Notes under the pieces: generated by a model
Seen by the model: the letters and a program-made list of their open reading frames with translations, nothing else
Told to the model about the DNA's origin: nothing
The model's database searches: none
Made by a program: the position numbers and the translations under genes
Assembly: GCF_022026395.1 (NCBI RefSeq)
Contig: NZ_CP041767.1
Span: 1,056,001 to 1,120,000 of the forward strand
DNA: 64,000 nucleotides
Source of the DNA: Brevibacillus brevis
Lineage (GTDB): Bacteria; Bacillota; Bacilli; Brevibacillales; Brevibacillaceae
Reading direction: 5' to 3'
Shown here: positions 42,751-51,574 of the stretch, one piece after another
Position numbering within the stretch: position 1 is the first letter of the stretch
How the letters are laid out: every line of letters begins with the position of its first letter

Positions 42751-42796
42751 TCTGTGCAGTGGCGAAATACCCATTACGGGCTTTGCCACTCACAGA
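42751..42796 (+). other. Long intercistronic hairpin prpF-tctC
   Basis: TCTGTG-C-AGTGGCGAA pairs with TTTGCCACT-CACAGA over about 17 bp with small bulges. No T run follows, so it is more likely an mRNA-stabilising or processing structure that favours the abundant binding protein than a terminator. Confidence 0.55.
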
Positions 42797-42840
42797 ATAA
42801 TGTAAGCGTTTTACTAAACGAAACAGTAGGAGGAATTGTC

Positions 42841-43875
42841 ATGCAAAGAAGAACGAAAAAATGGATGTTGGCTGTTTTGTCTACAGCACTGACGGTCAGT
42901 TTGGCTGCTTGTGGCGGGACCAAGGAGACTGGAAAAGGTCAAGCGACCGCAGCTGCATCCAACTATCCGGAAAAAGCGATCACGCTCGTTGCTCCCAACG
43001 GGGCAGGCGGTGGTTTGGATAAAACGGCAAGACTTCTGGCAAAAGGTTTGGCTGACACGAAATTGGTAACAAAAACCGTCCTGGTCGAAAATAGACCTGG
43101 CGGGGGAGGCAGCGTCTACATGGCGGAATATGCCACCAAAGAAACCAAAAACCCGTACAAGCTGCTGGTGAATTCACCGCCAGTGCTTTTGAACAACCAC
43201 AAAAAAGAGGGAAATAGTCCATACGGCTACAAAGATACAACTCCGCTGGCGCAGTTAACGCGAGATTACGGCGCGATCTCCGTGCCTGCTGATTCCAAGT
43301 ACAAGGATCTCAAGTCTCTCTTGGATGACATCAAGGCAGACCCTACACAGGTGACAATCGCTGGCGGTTCCTCACCGGGCAGCATGGACCATGTGATTGC
43401 AATGCTTCCGATCTACAAGTACGGTCTTGATCCGAAAAGGGTCAAGTATGTCGCGTATGAGGGTGGTGGAGAATCGATCACCGCGCTGCTCGGCAACCAT
43501 GCACAAGCTGCGGCCAAGCCTGTATCGCTGGTACTGCCTTATTTGGAAGCGAAAAAAATCCGCGTGTTGGCCGTGACTTCGCCTGAGCGTCTTGGCGGTA
43601 TTTTGAGCGACGTGCCGACTATGAAGGAACTTGGTCTGGATGCGGAATTTACGATCTGGCGTGGCGTATTGGGTCCAAAAGAGATGGGAGAAGCCGAGGT
43701 CGCATACTGGGATAAAACCTTCAAGGCATTGAGTGAAAAAGAAGAATGGAAGCAATTGTTGAAGGCGGATGGCGTAGAGGGCGATTACAAGAACTCGAAG
43801 GATTTCAAAGCATTCCTGGACGAGCAGGATAAACAGATCGAGGAACTGTTGAAGGCGATCGGGATTCATAAATAA
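42841..43875 (+). CDS. tctC: TctC-type substrate-binding lipoprotein
   Basis: Extracellular binding protein of a tripartite tricarboxylate transporter. The 344 residues start with a lipoprotein signal (MQRRTKKWMLAVLSTALTVSLAAC, lipobox LAAC). The Bug/TctC fold follows, with YPEKAITLVAPNGAGGGLDKTAR, ENRPGGGGSVYMAEY and GGSSPGSMDH. ATG 42841 follows AGGAGG. The partner membrane genes are missing: tctB is truncated 85 bp downstream and tctA is absent, so this protein probably has no cognate permease here. Confidence 0.9.
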   Translation: MQRRTKKWMLAVLSTALTVSLAACGGTKETGKGQATAAASNYPEKAITLVAPNGAGGGLDKTARLLAKGLADTKLVTKTVLVENRPGGGGSVYMAEYATKETKNPYKLLVNSPPVLLNNHKKEGNSPYGYKDTTPLAQLTRDYGAISVPADSKYKDLKSLLDDIKADPTQVTIAGGSSPGSMDHVIAMLPIYKYGLDPKRVKYVAYEGGGESITALLGNHAQAAAKPVSLVLPYLEAKKIRVLAVTSPERLGGILSDVPTMKELGLDAEFTIWRGVLGPKEMGEAEVAYWDKTFKALSEKEEWKQLLKADGVEGDYKNSKDFKAFLDEQDKQIEELLKAIGIHK

Positions 43876-43959
43876 AGCGGGACACAGAGGGAAGGGGCAA
43901 GACCTCTTCTCTCTTTCACTCGCCTCGCAACAGATTTTCAACAGGGAGGGAGAACAGCC

Positions 43960-44136
43960 ATGAGTAAAACATTTGATCGCTATGCCAGTCTGGCTTTCCT
44001 TGCGTTGGGTGCCGGAGTTGTCTACCAGAGCCAAACTATTAGCCAAAGTGCTTACGGAAGCAATGTCGGGCCGAATATTTTTCCGATGCTTTTCAGGAAG
44101 GCAAGGAAGCTGTATTACAGGCGTCAGCCAAAATGA
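43960..44136 (+). pseudogene. tctB: tctB fragment fused out of frame to a chemoreceptor tail
   Basis: ATG 43960 follows GGGAGGGAG. The first 44 codons read as the start of TctB (FDRYASLAFLALGAGVVYQ, then [14 protein letters not shown]), with one membrane helix. Homology ends near 44090 and the frame then runs through chemoreceptor DNA in the wrong phase to TGA 44136. The remaining three membrane helices of TctB and all of TctA are missing. Confidence 0.8.
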
Positions 44137-44753
44137 ATATGGTTCAAAATCTGATGAACCAGAGCATGGAGTCTATGACTGAGTTGCATGGCCAATCAGA
44201 GCGAATCGGGCAAATCTCTACCATGATTTCGTCGATTTCCAACCAAACGAAACTATTGTCGTTAAATGCAGCGATCGAAGCAGCGAGAGCGGGTGAAGCG
44301 GGCAGGGGATTTGCGGTGGTAGCTGATGAAATTCGCAAGCTGGCTCAGCAGACAGCCGATTCGACGCAAGACATTCAAGGGATTATTGATAACATCCAGT
44401 CGCAAATCTACCAGTTCATGAAGCGTTCAGAGGAAGGGCATGGAGTGATTAAGGAGGGTGTCAGAATCGTCGGGCAGACTGGCGAAACGTTAGGAGATTC
44501 CGTGGAGCGGGTACAACAGACCGTTGCCTCCATTGACGATATTAAACAGCGGATGGATGAACAGGCCAAGCTGTCTAGGCAAATGGTCGATGCCGTTTTA
44601 GAAGTAACGGCTCTTTCTGAGGAAACATCGGCTGGCTCAGAGGAAGTGCGCGCTGTTGCCGAAACGACACTGGGCGATATGGACAGGCTGACGCAATCTG
44701 TGACAGAACTGGATAAAATGATCCGACAGTTTGAAGCGTTGGTGAAGCATTAG
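44091..44753 (+). pseudogene. 3' part of a methyl-accepting chemotaxis protein gene
   Basis: From about 44091 the frame reads [19 protein letters not shown] and then a chemoreceptor signalling domain with [20 protein letters not shown] and [17 protein letters not shown], to TAG 44753. Sensor, membrane helices, HAMP and start are missing. An ATG at 44133 has no ribosome site. The joint to tctB is abrupt, as expected of a deletion between two loci. Confidence 0.82.
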
Positions 44754-45118
44754 GAGGTGGAGCTGTCTAGTTCGGTAATGGTACCAGAATGGAACAGACT
44801 TATTCGAACACCCTGTGCATCATAGGTATAATGGGTATAGACCAGCATCTTATGAAAATCAGCAACTTGGCTGACCGTATAGACTTCTTCCAGCCAATAC
44901 ATAAAGTATACGCAAGGGGCTATCTCCACGTAGTTGAATGTATAGTAACCATTGAATCCTTTATGCATCCCAGCAATCCCGACATCATGCCGGTGAGTAG
45001 CGTCAAAGAAATCGATGATAAATATATTGCCATCATCATAATCATAGCGAAAGGACTTACCAGCATATACTGGGAGCCGATGACTGTATTGTATATACGG
45101 AAAATTGGGATGATGCAT
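44750..45118 (-). CDS. Conserved protein of unknown function (122 aa)
   Basis: Small protein rich in Tyr, Phe and His, with alternating strands ([67 protein letters not shown]), which suggests a lipocalin-like beta-barrel such as MoaF-type proteins. This is a guess. ATG 45118 follows AGGAGGAG, a strong site, so the gene is probably real. Its 3' end overlaps the end of the chemoreceptor remnant by 4 bp. Confidence 0.6.
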   Translation of the reverse strand: MHHPNFPYIQYSHRLPVYAGKSFRYDYDDGNIFIIDFFDATHRHDVGIAGMHKGFNGYYTFNYVEIAPCVYFMYWLEEVYTVSQVADFHKMLVYTHYTYDAQGVRISLFHSGTITELDSSTS

Positions 45119-45181
45119 AGCCTACTCCTCCTTTTGTAAGCAATATATGTCAAACATAGGCGTATGCTCTCCGTGGAATAC

Positions 45182-45237
45182 AAAAAACAGCGGCCATTCC
45201 AAGACTTTCTTTTTCAGGTCTTAGGTAGCCGCTGTTT
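45182..45237 (-). terminator. Terminator of the two reductase genes
   Basis: Minus-strand AAACAGCGGC/GCCGCTGTTT stem, with an inner AAGACC...GGTCTT-like pair and a TTTTTTG run. Confidence 0.75.
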
Positions 45238-45268
45238 CACTTATATTGGGTCAGTCAAGGCACTATGC

Positions 45269-46120
45269 TTATTTTCCGCCAAGGTGACGCAGGATCGCCA
45301 TCAAATCGAGCTCTCCCAGTCCTGATTCCAGTGCATGGCGATAGGTGGCATTGACGGATTCCGCCAATGGTGTAGAAACGCCTGCTTCATGCGCTAATCG
45401 AAGGTCCTTGGCCATATGCTTCAGCGCAAAGGCAGCCGGATAGTCGTCAGCGAGAATCGAGGCTGCTTTTCCGCGAATTAACGGGGTTCCCACGGCGCTC
45501 TCGGAAATGATGTCCAGCATCTGTTCTGTGCCAATGCCGAGAGAGCGTGCGAACAGCAATGTCTCTGAGACACCTTGTACCGTAATGCCAAGCAACAGAT
45601 TGATCGCCAGCTTGGCAGACGTGCCAGCACCGTTTGGGCCCAAATAAAAGGCTGCTTTGCCTAGCTTGTCCAGCATCGGCTTGACTACCTCATAATCCGC
45701 CTTCTCGCCGCCTACCATGATGACGAGCTTCCCTTCTTTTGCAGGTCCTACACTGCCAGAGACAGGCGCATCGAGAAAGCGCAGCCCAGCTTGTTTGGCT
45801 TGCTCGGCAAGAAAACGGGAAGTATCCGGGGAAATAGTGCTCATGTCCACCGCCAGCTTTCCTTGCACAGGAAGACGCAAGAGGCCATCTGAGCCTGTAT
45901 AGATTGCTTTTACAGCATCATCATCACTAACCATGGTAAAAAGTACATCGCTTTGTGCCACGAGCTCAGACAAAGTCGCAGTCTCTTTCGCACCCAATGC
46001 CACTAATGGTGCAGCTTTTCCCGGCGTACGATTCCAGACACGTACGTCGTAGCCTGCAGCCAGCAGATTGCTAGCCATTGGTATACCCATGTTACCCAAA
46101 CCAATCCAACCGATGATCAT
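45269..46120 (-). CDS. 3-hydroxyisobutyrate dehydrogenase-family oxidoreductase
   Basis: NAD(P)-dependent beta-hydroxyacid dehydrogenase. The 283 residues have the Rossmann motif GWIGLGNMGIPMASNLLAAGYDV, the substrate site FLDAPVSGSVGPAKEGKLVIMVGG, and the catalytic Lys region LGPNGAGTSAKLAINLLLG. The substrate may be 3-hydroxyisobutyrate, tartronate semialdehyde or a succinic semialdehyde; nothing decides. It lies 23 bp after the ProC/ComER-like gene, so the two are cotranscribed. Confidence 0.88.
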   Translation of the reverse strand: MIIGWIGLGNMGIPMASNLLAAGYDVRVWNRTPGKAAPLVALGAKETATLSELVAQSDVLFTMVSDDDAVKAIYTGSDGLLRLPVQGKLAVDMSTISPDTSRFLAEQAKQAGLRFLDAPVSGSVGPAKEGKLVIMVGGEKADYEVVKPMLDKLGKAAFYLGPNGAGTSAKLAINLLLGITVQGVSETLLFARSLGIGTEQMLDIISESAVGTPLIRGKAASILADDYPAAFALKHMAKDLRLAHEAGVSTPLAESVNATYRHALESGLGELDLMAILRHLGGK

Positions 46121-46143
46121 CGTGTTGTTCTCCTATCCGCGAT

Positions 46144-46959
46144 TTATGCTTTTATTTGTTGTTGAACAAGTATCTTCAAAGCAGCGTGCTTGGATTCTGT
46201 CATGGCAAACAACTCGTCAAACCCTGAAGGAAGCGTCTTGTCAAGCACACGCAAGCCTTCCTCGGTAATGCCACCTTTGGTAGCAACACGCTCGATCAGC
46301 TGGTCAAAGCTAAGCTGTTCGTTTTTGAGCAAAAGAGCGGTTCCCAGCATCGTTTCCACCAGCATGCTTCTTGCAGTATCCAAGTCAAGCTCCGGTGTTT
46401 TGCGAACGGCTGCCTGCGCGAAGGAATCAAGAATCCCTGCGATCAGTCCTGGTGCGCTGCTGGTGAGAATCGTCGCTGTTTCGATCTCGACCTCGGATAC
46501 TTCCTGTGATTGACTAATGGAAGACAGGAGAGCGAGAAGCTCATTGCGATCCTCTGCACTTGTTCGACTGCTGCATGTAAACAGAGACACACCATGCAGC
46601 TCTTGCGAAGTGACTGTAGGAATTACCTTGCTTACGGCACCTGTATGGACGGATTCCAAATCATCGATGCTAACACCTGCTGCTACTGAAACGATATGTA
46701 CACTTTTGGGGATCGACAACTCACGCAGTACAGGCAGGATATCCAGTGGTTTTGTGCAGAGAAAGACCAGCTTTGCCTGATCGCACACCTCTTGCGCACT
46801 TTCGGCTATGAGAATGCCATGTGATGCTTGCAGATTTTCAGCCTTTTCTCTTGTTCGATTGAAGACGGTTATTTGCTCGGGCTGGATCACACCGCTTTTA
46901 CAGAGTGATTTCACCAGCATTTGTCCCATACTGCCTAATCCAATGATTCCAATTCGCAT
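46144..46959 (-). CDS. Pyrroline-5-carboxylate reductase family protein (ComER-like)
   Basis: NAD(P)-dependent reductase of the ProC family, closest in length and feel to ComER of Bacillales. The 271 residues start RIGIIGLGSMGQMLVKSL (Rossmann), then VFLCTKPLDILPVL, SVAAGVSIDDLE, and the C-terminal ProC helix region SSAPGLIAGILDSFAQAAV. ATG 46959 follows GGGGGG by 8 bases; a TTG two codons earlier has worse spacing. The proline pathway role is uncertain, as ComER proteins are divergent from ProC. Confidence 0.8.
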   Translation of the reverse strand: MRIGIIGLGSMGQMLVKSLCKSGVIQPEQITVFNRTREKAENLQASHGILIAESAQEVCDQAKLVFLCTKPLDILPVLRELSIPKSVHIVSVAAGVSIDDLESVHTGAVSKVIPTVTSQELHGVSLFTCSSRTSAEDRNELLALLSSISQSQEVSEVEIETATILTSSAPGLIAGILDSFAQAAVRKTPELDLDTARSMLVETMLGTALLLKNEQLSFDQLIERVATKGGITEEGLRVLDKTLPSGFDELFAMTESKHAALKILVQQQIKA

Positions 46960-46997
46960 GTGCAAAACCCCCCGCCTTATTGTAACGTAGCCTCATG

Positions 46998-47037
46998 AAA
47001 AAAGGTACAGCCTCCCATATGAGGGAGCTGTACCTTT
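46998..47037 (-). terminator. Terminator of the YugP-like gene
   Basis: Minus-strand AAAGGTACAGCTCCC/GGGAGGCTGTACCTTT stem with a short loop and a six-T run. Confidence 0.85.
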
Positions 47038-47055
47038 GCCGTTTCGTTTAACGGA

Positions 47056-47736
47056 TTAGTCGTCAGAGCTTCGGAAAATCATGATGTATTTCGCCAACTC
47101 CAGAACAGAGATCAGAGCGGCAGCTACGTACGTCAGAGCGGCTGCGCCCAGTACTTTGCTTGCGCCACGTTCTTCTTCATTCCGGATGAAGCCCATTTTG
47201 AGCATCAGTTCTTTCGCGCGGCTGCTTGCGTTAAACTCGACAGGTAGTGTGACGAGCTGGAAGGCAACTGCTCCGGAGAAGAAGATAATCCCGATGAGCA
47301 GGAGTCCAGCCATTTTGAAGAAGAAACCAGCCAACAGCAGCAATGGCGCCACACCGGACACCAGGTTGACTACCGGGAAAATGCGATGGCGTGCTACTAG
47401 CATCGGGTACGAGACCTTGTGCTGAATCGCATGGCCTACCTCGTGACAAGCAACGGACAGAGAGGCAATCGAGTTGCCGAAGTATACGGGATCAGACAGG
47501 CGTACGACACGGTCAGTCGGGTCGTAGTGGTCAGTCAATGTACCTGGGATATGTTGAACAGGAACGTTCGTCAAGCCGTTCGCATCGAGCATGCGACGGG
47601 CTGCCTCTGCACCGGTAAGACCGGAGGAGGTAGGAACTTCGGCGAATTTGTTAAAAGTTCCTTTCACACGGAACTGTGCCCAGAGCGACAGTCCGAATGC
47701 AATCAGAATCAGGAAATCCATAGGATGGAAAAACAT
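47056..47736 (-). CDS. YugP-like membrane zinc metallopeptidase
   Basis: Zn_peptidase_2 family membrane protease. The 226 residues have an N-terminal helix, the zinc site VACHEVGHAIQH (HExxH), two or three membrane helices in the middle (VNLVSGVAPLLLLAGFFF, LLLIGIIFFSGAVAF) and a downstream Glu in PVEFNASSRAKELM. ATG 47736 follows GAGGAG; an upstream in-frame start overlaps that site. Function is unknown in the cell. Confidence 0.88.
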   Translation of the reverse strand: MFFHPMDFLILIAFGLSLWAQFRVKGTFNKFAEVPTSSGLTGAEAARRMLDANGLTNVPVQHIPGTLTDHYDPTDRVVRLSDPVYFGNSIASLSVACHEVGHAIQHKVSYPMLVARHRIFPVVNLVSGVAPLLLLAGFFFKMAGLLLIGIIFFSGAVAFQLVTLPVEFNASSRAKELMLKMGFIRNEEERGASKVLGAAALTYVAAALISVLELAKYIMIFRSSDD

Positions 47737-47904
47737 TCCACACTCACTCCTCATTGTAATCTATGAAAACGAAATGTTGCTAAGCCATACATGTAACCTT
47801 ACTACTTCATTCTGTCCCATATTCATGTATACGAATAAGTCCTATGACAGTTTCACTATTTTATTGTACAATCTCTGACCATTATTGACAATGTTGCCGC
47901 ATGC

Positions 47905-47955
47905 GAAAAAACAGACACATTCCTCGTCAGTATGATTGGGAATGTGTCTGTTTTG
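47905..47955 (-). terminator. Terminator after hemL and the short ORF
   Basis: 13-bp stem AACAGACACATTC/GAATGTGTCTGTT with a 17-nt loop. On the minus strand it is followed by TTTTTTCG. Confidence 0.85.
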
Positions 47956-47959
47956 ATGC

Positions 47960-48100
47960 TCATCTGTCGTGATTTTGAGTTTTATGATGCTCGGTTTTTC
48001 GCGGGTTTTGAAAGCCCTTCACTTCGAGCATCTTACTGCTCATTTTGGAATCCAACGTCTTTTCAGGAGCCTGCGGATATGATTTTTCACCTTTGGACAC
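47960..48100 (-). CDS. Short ORF (46 codons) downstream of hemL
   Basis: GTG 48100 follows GAGGAGGAT by 6 bases and the stop lies 5 bp before a strong terminator, so a small gene at the end of the hemL transcript is likely. The peptide starts MSKGEKSYPQAPEKTLDSK and is hydrophilic with a His/Lys-rich end. I do not recognise it. The frame is open further upstream without an ATG. Confidence 0.5.
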   Translation of the reverse strand: MSKGEKSYPQAPEKTLDSKMSSKMLEVKGFQNPRKTEHHKTQNHDR

Positions 48101-48179
48101 CGGGATATCCTCCTCGAAAACATAATCGCGAACAGGCTTATTATTTCCTCGGACGGATACGAAAGGACGTGGGAATGGT

Positions 48180-49466
48180 TTACAGCTGAGAAAAGGCGCG
48201 GTCTACAGCCGAGATGGTGTATTGAATGTCTTCTTCTGTATGAGCTGTCGTCACGAACCAAGCTTCATATTTGGATGGAGCCAGGCATACACCTTCATTC
48301 AGCATCAGCTGGAAGAAGCGGGCAAAAATTTCTCCATTCGCTTTCTGAGCTGCATCGTAATCATGAACAGGCTCGTCCGTAAAGTAAACAGCCAATGCCC
48401 CTTTTACACGATTGAGCTGAATGGTCACGCCGTGTTTGTTTGCCGCTTCGATGATTCCGTTCGCCAGCATAGCGCCAAGTCGTTCGAATTCATCGTACAC
48501 GCCCGGCTGCTTCAATACTTCCAGGCAGGCAATACCCGCACGGATAGAAGCAGGATTACCAGCCATTGTTCCTGCTTGATACGCAGGGCCGAGTGGGGCG
48601 ACTTGCTCCATGATTTCCCGACGACCTCCATAAGCGCCGATTGGCAGACCGCCACCGATAATTTTGCCCAATGCAGTCAGATCAGGCTCGACTCCGAGGA
48701 GGTTTTGTGCGCCGCCATAGCAGAAGCGGAAGGCCGTGATCACTTCATCGTAGACGACAAGGGCGCCAGCTTCGTGCGTAATGCGGTTAACCTCTTTCAG
48801 GAAGCCAGGCTCAGGTGCCACGATACCGAAGTTGCCGACAATCGGTTCAACGAGGACGCAAGCCGTTTCGCTTCCCCATTTGCTCATAGCTTCTGCGAAT
48901 GCTTCGATATTATTAAAAGGGACGGTAATGACTTCGCTGGCAATGCTTTGCGGAATACCTGCACTGTCTGGAATCCCCAGAGTAGATGGCCCCGAGCCGG
49001 CAGCAACGAGCACCAAATCAGAGTGGCCGTGGTAGCAGCCTGCAAATTTGATGATTTTGACACGTCCGGTATAGGCACGTGCTACACGAATGCAGGTCAT
49101 GACTGCTTCTGTACCGGAATTGTTGAAGCGAATGCGCTCCATCGAAGGGATTGCTTCGCGGATCATGTTTGCAAAGGTAATTTCCCATGGAGTAGGCGTA
49201 CCGTACAGGGTTCCATAGGCAGCCGCTTCGCAAATCGCTTTGGTCACATGTGGATGTGCATGGCCAGTAATGATGGGACCATATGCTGCTAAATAGTCAA
49301 TATATCGATTGCCGTCCACGTCCCAGAAATACGCGCCCTGGGCACGTTCCATCGTTACGGGTGCTCCCCCGCCTACGGCCTTGAAAGAGCGGGAAGGGCT
49401 GTTTACCCCGCCTAGAATGACGTCGAGTGCTTGCTCGTGCAGTTGCGCGGATCGTTCACGTTTCAT
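48180..49466 (-). CDS. hemL: Glutamate-1-semialdehyde 2,1-aminomutase
   Basis: PLP enzyme making 5-aminolevulinate for haem. The 428 residues contain [25 protein letters not shown], the phosphate-binding [21 protein letters not shown], the PLP Asp in [11 protein letters not shown] and the Schiff-base Lys in [22 protein letters not shown] 49466 follows an AGAGGGA site. In B. subtilis a second copy (gsaB) lies between ygaD and bcp; the position here agrees with that copy, away from the main hem operon. Confidence 0.93.
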   Translation of the reverse strand: MKRERSAQLHEQALDVILGGVNSPSRSFKAVGGGAPVTMERAQGAYFWDVDGNRYIDYLAAYGPIITGHAHPHVTKAICEAAAYGTLYGTPTPWEITFANMIREAIPSMERIRFNNSGTEAVMTCIRVARAYTGRVKIIKFAGCYHGHSDLVLVAAGSGPSTLGIPDSAGIPQSIASEVITVPFNNIEAFAEAMSKWGSETACVLVEPIVGNFGIVAPEPGFLKEVNRITHEAGALVVYDEVITAFRFCYGGAQNLLGVEPDLTALGKIIGGGLPIGAYGGRREIMEQVAPLGPAYQAGTMAGNPASIRAGIACLEVLKQPGVYDEFERLGAMLANGIIEAANKHGVTIQLNRVKGALAVYFTDEPVHDYDAAQKANGEIFARFFQLMLNEGVCLAPSKYEAWFVTTAHTEEDIQYTISAVDRAFSQL

Positions 49467-49622
49467 GCATATTCCCTCTTTTCTTTTGGAACTACCTCTT
49501 TTGGAAAAAGTCCTTCATTATCTTACCACAGCTGTTCAACAAGTGGATATGAACGGAGAGCTATAGATGAAGGAAAGGAAAAATGATACAATTTTCAAGC
49601 AAATCACTCCAAGGGTAAAGGC

Positions 49623-50474
49623 GTGGTCATCATGAAACTTGAGTGCATCTCCATGAAAGGAAGCGGCAAAAGCAATGAGGACGCCTATGTGATTCAGCAG
49701 GTCAAGCATGTGTATGCGGTCATCGATGGCACTACGTCGCTGATCCCGTATGAGAACGAAGCAGGGCAGACAGGAGGAGCTATCGCGGCTGACCTTGTAA
49801 AAAAGCAGTTGGAAGCAATGCCGGAGGATGCAGCTTTGCACAATTATTTGGGGACGATAAACGAAACCCTTCAGGAGCAGATGCGGCAAAGTGGCATCAA
49901 TCTTGAGAAAAAGGAAGCATTATGGGGAGCGGCCTGTGCAGTCGTTCGTGTAGGAGATGCCCATATCGAGTATGCGCAGTTGGGTGATTGCATGATATTT
50001 GCCGTTTATGATGATGAGATGGTAAGACCCCTGACTCACACGCAAGTCAGCCATTTGGAACAGGCCGCCTTGGCGAAGTGGGAAGAAGGAATCAACGAAG
50101 GATCGTGTACCCGAACAGAGCTGTACGAACGATGTATGGACATCCTGATCCATAACCGCTATCAGGCGAATGGACCAGGAGGCTACGGCGTGTTGAATGG
50201 CGATGTTGCCTGTCGGGATTTTATCGAGTATGGACGCATGAATCGAGTTGGCGTGAAGGCATTGGTGCTGGTAACGGATGGTCTTTTCATGCCGAGAGCT
50301 ATAGGTGGAGCACAGCCAAAGTGGGAAGAAACGGTGCTGCCGATTGTACATAAAGGGCTGCAACGTTATACAGACGAGCTGATCGCTCTGGAAAACAATG
50401 ATCCCGAATGCATCCACTATATCCGCTTTAAAAAGTCAGACGACAAAACGGGCATGATTCTTTATCTTCAATAA
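49623..50474 (+). CDS. PP2C-like protein phosphatase
   Basis: Metal-dependent Ser/Thr phosphatase-like protein. The 283 residues show the PPM metal-site pattern: SGKSNEDAYVI, AVIDGTTSL, LGDCMIFA, ALVLVTDGLF and DDKTGMIL. All key acidic residues appear present. GTG 49623 follows AAGGG by 7 bases; ATG 49632 is an alternative. It stands alone, divergent from hemL. The target is unknown. Confidence 0.8.
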   Translation: MVIMKLECISMKGSGKSNEDAYVIQQVKHVYAVIDGTTSLIPYENEAGQTGGAIAADLVKKQLEAMPEDAALHNYLGTINETLQEQMRQSGINLEKKEALWGAACAVVRVGDAHIEYAQLGDCMIFAVYDDEMVRPLTHTQVSHLEQAALAKWEEGINEGSCTRTELYERCMDILIHNRYQANGPGGYGVLNGDVACRDFIEYGRMNRVGVKALVLVTDGLFMPRAIGGAQPKWEETVLPIVHKGLQRYTDELIALENNDPECIHYIRFKKSDDKTGMILYLQ

Positions 50475-50563
50475 CAGTTTGGTGCAGTTTGCCTTTTGCA
50501 CAATTCGATTGGCTCATATACACTACAAATGGTATTTAAGCGAAGAAAAAAGGACGGTTTTCC

Positions 50564-51574
50564 ATGATTCAGGTAAATCATTTACAAAAGGATTTCCGCA
50601 TTCATCAGTCCAGACCGGGCCTTGGTGGTGCTTTTCGTGATTTGTTCAGTCGAGAGTACAAGACAGTAAAAGCGGTGGATGACCTTTCCTTTACAGTAGG
50701 GGAAGGGGAAATGTTCGCGCTGATTGGGGAAAATGGTGCCGGAAAATCAACCACGATCAAGATGCTGACGGGTATCTTGACCCCGAGCGATGGCGAAATC
50801 GTCATCAACGGCTATGTGCCTTTCAAGCAGCGGGAAGAGTACGTTCGATCCATCGGAGTTGTTTTCGGGCAGCGCTCTCAGCTTTGGTGGGACTTATCTC
50901 CGCTAGAGTCCTTCCGCCTGTTGAAAAGCGTTTATAAGGTTAACGAAGTAGAAGGAGAAAAATGGCTGGAGCGTTTGATTGAGGAGCTGGAAATTTCACC
51001 GTTCGTCAGTCAGCCAGTGCGCAAGCTGAGTCTCGGACAGCGGATGCGCTGTGAAGTGGCTGCTTCGTTGATTCATAAGCCACGCCTGCTGTTTCTCGAT
51101 GAACCGACAGTTGGACTCGATGTCCTCGTTAAGCAAAAAATCCGTGAGTTTCTCCGCAATCTGAACGAGACGGAAAATATGACGATCTTGTTGACGACTC
51201 ACGATGTGTCAGACATCGAAGCACTCTGTAAACGGGTGCTTGTCATGGACAAAGGAAAGCTGATCTTCGATGGTCTACTGAATGACCTCAAGGAAAAATG
51301 GGGCAATGGCACAGAAGTGTCCTTCCAAATGAAAAAGCGCACTTCAGCAGCAGATCTTCGTCAGGCATTGGGCGAGATGCCTTGTGAGATCGAGCAAATC
51401 AATGACTTTACCCTCAGTGTAAAAGTAGCGCGAAGTCAAGAAATGTTGCCCTTTGTGTTGTCGACGGTCATGTCCTCCTTTGAAGTCAGCGACGTGAAAA
51501 TCGAGGAGACGAGCACAGAGGATATCGTTCGCAACATTTATTCCTCAGACCAAGAGGTAAGAAGCCATGCGTAA
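50564..51574 (+). CDS. ABC-2 exporter ATPase
   Basis: ATP-binding subunit for the two membrane proteins that follow. The 336 residues have Walker A IGENGAGKSTTIKML, Q-loop region VVFGQRSQLWWDL, signature LSLGQRMRCEVAAS, Walker B LLFLDEPTVGLD, and a C-terminal extension (about 245-330) typical of DUF990-linked transporters. ATG 50564 follows AAAAGGACGG. It overlaps the next gene by 8 bp. Confidence 0.92.
   Translation: MIQVNHLQKDFRIHQSRPGLGGAFRDLFSREYKTVKAVDDLSFTVGEGEMFALIGENGAGKSTTIKMLTGILTPSDGEIVINGYVPFKQREEYVRSIGVVFGQRSQLWWDLSPLESFRLLKSVYKVNEVEGEKWLERLIEELEISPFVSQPVRKLSLGQRMRCEVAASLIHKPRLLFLDEPTVGLDVLVKQKIREFLRNLNETENMTILLTTHDVSDIEALCKRVLVMDKGKLIFDGLLNDLKEKWGNGTEVSFQMKKRTSAADLRQALGEMPCEIEQINDFTLSVKVARSQEMLPFVLSTVMSSFEVSDVKIEETSTEDIVRNIYSSDQEVRSHA

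Noticed and set aside
43372..44046. A 224-codon minus-strand ORF opposite tctC
   Set aside because: It is an antisense shadow of tctC with no motif; TctC is clear from its lipobox and fold.
47932..48189. An 85-codon plus-strand ORF downstream of hemL
   Set aside because: It begins inside a terminator stem, has no good ribosome site and overlaps the end of hemL in antisense. The minus-strand 46-codon ORF is better supported.
48222..49292. A 356-codon open frame on the plus strand across hemL
   Set aside because: It lies wholly opposite hemL, has no family motif and no ribosome site. hemL on the other strand is certain.
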